From Hyphomicrobium sp. (GTDB lineage Bacteria > Pseudomonadota > Alphaproteobacteria > Rhizobiales > Hyphomicrobiaceae): 33,959 bases of DNA. Position 1 is the stretch's first letter. Each line of letters starts with the position of its first letter. Positions 32,400 to 33,959 of the stretch are shown piece by piece. The notes under the pieces are model-generated. The model made no database searches. It saw nothing but the letters and a program-made list of their open reading frames with translations, and was not told where the DNA came from. The DNA lies in the NCBI GenBank assembly GCA_022841965.1, contig JALHQM010000020.1:1-33959 (forward strand), in the 5' to 3' direction. Position numbers and translations under genes: made by a program.

Positions 32400-32936
32400 A
32401 TGGGTGCGTGGACGGGATGTTATGTCTTCATTGGGCGTGGGTTGCTCGCGGCGGTCGCGGCCGCCGGGATGATGGCGGCTATCACGGCCGCTCCCGCGCA
32501 GGAGGTTGTTCCCGAGGGACCCGTTTCCACGCCGCCGGCCGCCTCTGAGGCCGCCACACCCGCTGCGTGCACGAAGGCGGATTTCGAAACGGTGGTCGAT
32601 CAGTCGGCGGGCGCCTTACGCGATCTGAATATTCAGAACCGGCCGCGTTTTCAGGAAAAGCTGCGCGCATTGCGAACGAAAAAGAACTGGACCGAAGATC
32701 AGTTCTTAAAAGAGGCTGTGCCGTACGTGAAAGACAATGCGATCGACTCGTTCGATCGCACGACGAACGAGCTCCTCAACAAGATCGCATCCATGGGGGA
32801 CGAGGGCAGCGCGTCGGCCACGCCCGACTGTGGGCTTTATCAGGTCCTGCGCGGACACATGGATCAGCTGCTCAACACGCAAAATGCCAAGTGGGCCTAC
32901 ATGTTCCAGAAGATCGACGCGGAGTTGGGGGAGTAA
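32400..32936 (+). CDS. Small exported protein of unknown function
   Basis: I do not recognise a family. The 178-residue product starts with a signal-like segment (about 13-34: FIGRGLLAAVAAAGMMAAITAA) with a likely cleavage near APAQE. A Pro/Ala-rich spacer follows, then a helical domain (about 58-178) with two cysteines (AACTKADF and TPDCGLYQ), perhaps forming a disulfide. The predicted location is the periplasm. I chose ATG 32400; an in-frame TTG at 32373 is possible. The ribosome site is weak. The gene ends 7 bp from the convergent bpt gene. Confidence 0.7.
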   Translation: MGAWTGCYVFIGRGLLAAVAAAGMMAAITAAPAQEVVPEGPVSTPPAASEAATPAACTKADFETVVDQSAGALRDLNIQNRPRFQEKLRALRTKKNWTEDQFLKEAVPYVKDNAIDSFDRTTNELLNKIASMGDEGSASATPDCGLYQVLRGHMDQLLNTQNAKWAYMFQKIDAELGE

Positions 32937-32943
32937 CTTCGCT

Positions 32944-33690
32944 CTACACCCGTTCCCAGCCGTTGGGGCCTAAGCGTTCTTGGGGGAGGAAGCGGGTTTT
33001 GTAGTCCATCTTGCGTGAGCCATCGATCCAGTAGCCGAGATAGACGTAGGGCAGGCCGAGGCTGCGGGCGTATTCGATGGTCTCAAGGATCATGTAGGTG
33101 CCGAGACCGCGACGGGCTTCGGTCGGTTCATAGAACGAATAGACCATTGAGATGCCGTCTGAGAGGCGGTCGCAGAGCGCGGAGGCAGCCAGGGGCCAGC
33201 GCTGCGGGTCGGTGAGGTGTGGCGTGTCAGCCGGCTTGATGCGGTACTCTGTGATCGCGGTTTCAATCACGCTTTCTTCGACCATCAGCGCATAGTCGAG
33301 CGCGCTCATGTCGGCCATGCCGCCGTCGGCGTGGCGGGCGTCGATATAGCGGCGGAAGAGGCTGAATTGTTCGGACGACGGCTGGGATGGGACGCGGCGG
33401 GACGCGATGTCGATGTTGTCGCTGATCACGCGGCGCATCGAGGTTGTTGGGCGGAATTCATCGACAATGACGCGCACCGATACGCAGGCGTGGCACCCTT
33501 CGCAGTAGGGCATGTAGGCGATGTTCTGGCTGCGACGGAAACCGCCGCGCAGAAGATTGTCGACGAGGGCCGGCTGCTTGTCGGCGGTGAGATGGGTGAA
33601 GAGTTTGCGCTCCAGCCGTCCCTGAAGATAGGGGCAAGGTTGGGCTGCGGTGACATAGAACTCGGGGAAATGCTTTCGCTGCTCGCTCAT
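32944..33690 (-). CDS. bpt: Aspartate/glutamate leucyltransferase (Bpt)
   Basis: Bpt transfers leucine from Leu-tRNA to proteins starting with Asp or Glu, marking them for degradation by ClpAP through the N-degron pathway. The 248-residue product carries the N-terminal ATE domain with its cysteine motif (YMPYCEGCHACVSVRV) and the C-terminal ATE/acetyltransferase-like domain. The latter includes the YLGYWIDGSRKMDYKTRF segment. Homologues near parC are common in Hyphomicrobiales. The ATG at 33690 is the obvious family start. Confidence 0.95.
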   Translation of the reverse strand: MSEQRKHFPEFYVTAAQPCPYLQGRLERKLFTHLTADKQPALVDNLLRGGFRRSQNIAYMPYCEGCHACVSVRVIVDEFRPTTSMRRVISDNIDIASRRVPSQPSSEQFSLFRRYIDARHADGGMADMSALDYALMVEESVIETAITEYRIKPADTPHLTDPQRWPLAASALCDRLSDGISMVYSFYEPTEARRGLGTYMILETIEYARSLGLPYVYLGYWIDGSRKMDYKTRFLPQERLGPNGWERV

Positions 33691-33879
33691 CGCCCGTCCT
33701 TAACGTCATGCCGGCCGGCGGCTCTGGTCCAAACTTGCTCACGAACCGGGAGGGTCGTCTCGGCTATGGGATGATACGTGAGCCAGGGCGGCATTCAAGC
33801 CGAACATGGCAACAGGTGTATGTGCCGAATTCGAATGTCCTTCAGAATACGGTGTTAATTGGCGGTTGCTGCGCGATGG

Positions 33880-33959
33880 TCATTCGTCGCGCTTCATTAG
33901 TCCGGCGGCTGCGGGCGGCGGTGCCGAGGACCGGCGCGGCGGCGTGCGCTCGTTGCCTG
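33880..33959 (-). CDS. Possible C-terminal end of a gene entering from the right edge
   Basis: On the minus strand one frame is open from the right edge to a TGA at 33882-33880. It gives a Pro/Ala-rich tail that ends PPPAAAGLMKRDE. In Hyphomicrobiales an RDD-family membrane protein gene often lies next to bpt, and this could be its tail, but 26 codons are too few to say. A plus-strand frame starting at ATG 33806 is also open to the edge and cannot be excluded. Confidence 0.28.
   Translation of the reverse strand, partial: GNERTPPRRSSAPPPAAAGLMKRDE

Noticed and set aside
33806..33959. Plus-strand frame starting at ATG 33806 and open to the window edge
   Set aside because: No family resemblance in 51 codons and no clear ribosome site; a minus-strand gene tail is at least as likely.
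1..33959. CRISPR arrays, insertion sequences, prophage or integron
   Set aside because: No regularly spaced repeats, transposase, integrase or phage structural genes were seen anywhere in the window.

Overview
The window is a G+C-rich stretch of chromosome with the gene content and order of an alphaproteobacterium. The order dapA-smpB, then rpoZ-rsh-pdxJ-acpS-lepB-rnc-era-recO, then parC and bpt, is typical of the Hyphomicrobiales (Rhizobiales). An AerR/PpaA-like sensor and a FIST/hybrid-kinase pair also fit a Hyphomicrobium-type relative. The genus is an inference. I see no phage, insertion sequence, integron or CRISPR array.

Layout. The left edge (1-3500) holds the start of sbcD, lipA, a tRNA-Gln(CTG) and an ABC-F ATPase; between lipA and the tRNA lie two tandem copies of a dyad-symmetric repeat. 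The next part (3500-9500) is the most accessory: a SCHIC/B12-binding-like sensor, a nucleotidyltransferase-like protein that lacks the usual catalytic residues, a small secreted protein, and a FIST sensor overlapping a hybrid histidine kinase that faces a LuxR-type response regulator. From 9500 to 14000 a good promoter and a structured leader precede an envelope operon: a membrane-anchored BON/OmpA protein, a 32-residue membrane peptide, and a membrane-anchored protein with three helix-hairpin-helix units. On the opposite strand follow a lytic transglycosylase and an alpha/beta hydrolase.

From 17400 to the end the content is mostly housekeeping: lysine/cell-wall precursor synthesis (dapA), trans-translation (smpB), a peroxiredoxin-like protein without its cysteine, a minus-strand group (NYN protein, family 5 uracil-DNA glycosylase, DUF3775), RNA polymerase omega, the bifunctional (p)ppGpp enzyme, PdxJ, AcpS, signal peptidase I, RNase III, Era, RecO, a CAP-domain protein, topoisomerase IV subunit A, a small exported protein and the Bpt protein-tail transferase.

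How they work together. The lepB-rnc-era-recO genes are packed or overlapping, and pdxJ/acpS share an ATGA, so rpoZ to recO may be one or two transcription units. The FIST gene and kinase share an ATGA and probably form one sensory unit with the facing regulator. Six convergent gene pairs end within 20 bp of each other, nearly all without a visible intrinsic terminator. Best candidates for something undescribed are the three-gene envelope operon at 9.9-14.0 kb, the perfect inverted repeat covering the start codon of the uracil-DNA glycosylase gene, and the tandem dyad repeat near the tRNA.
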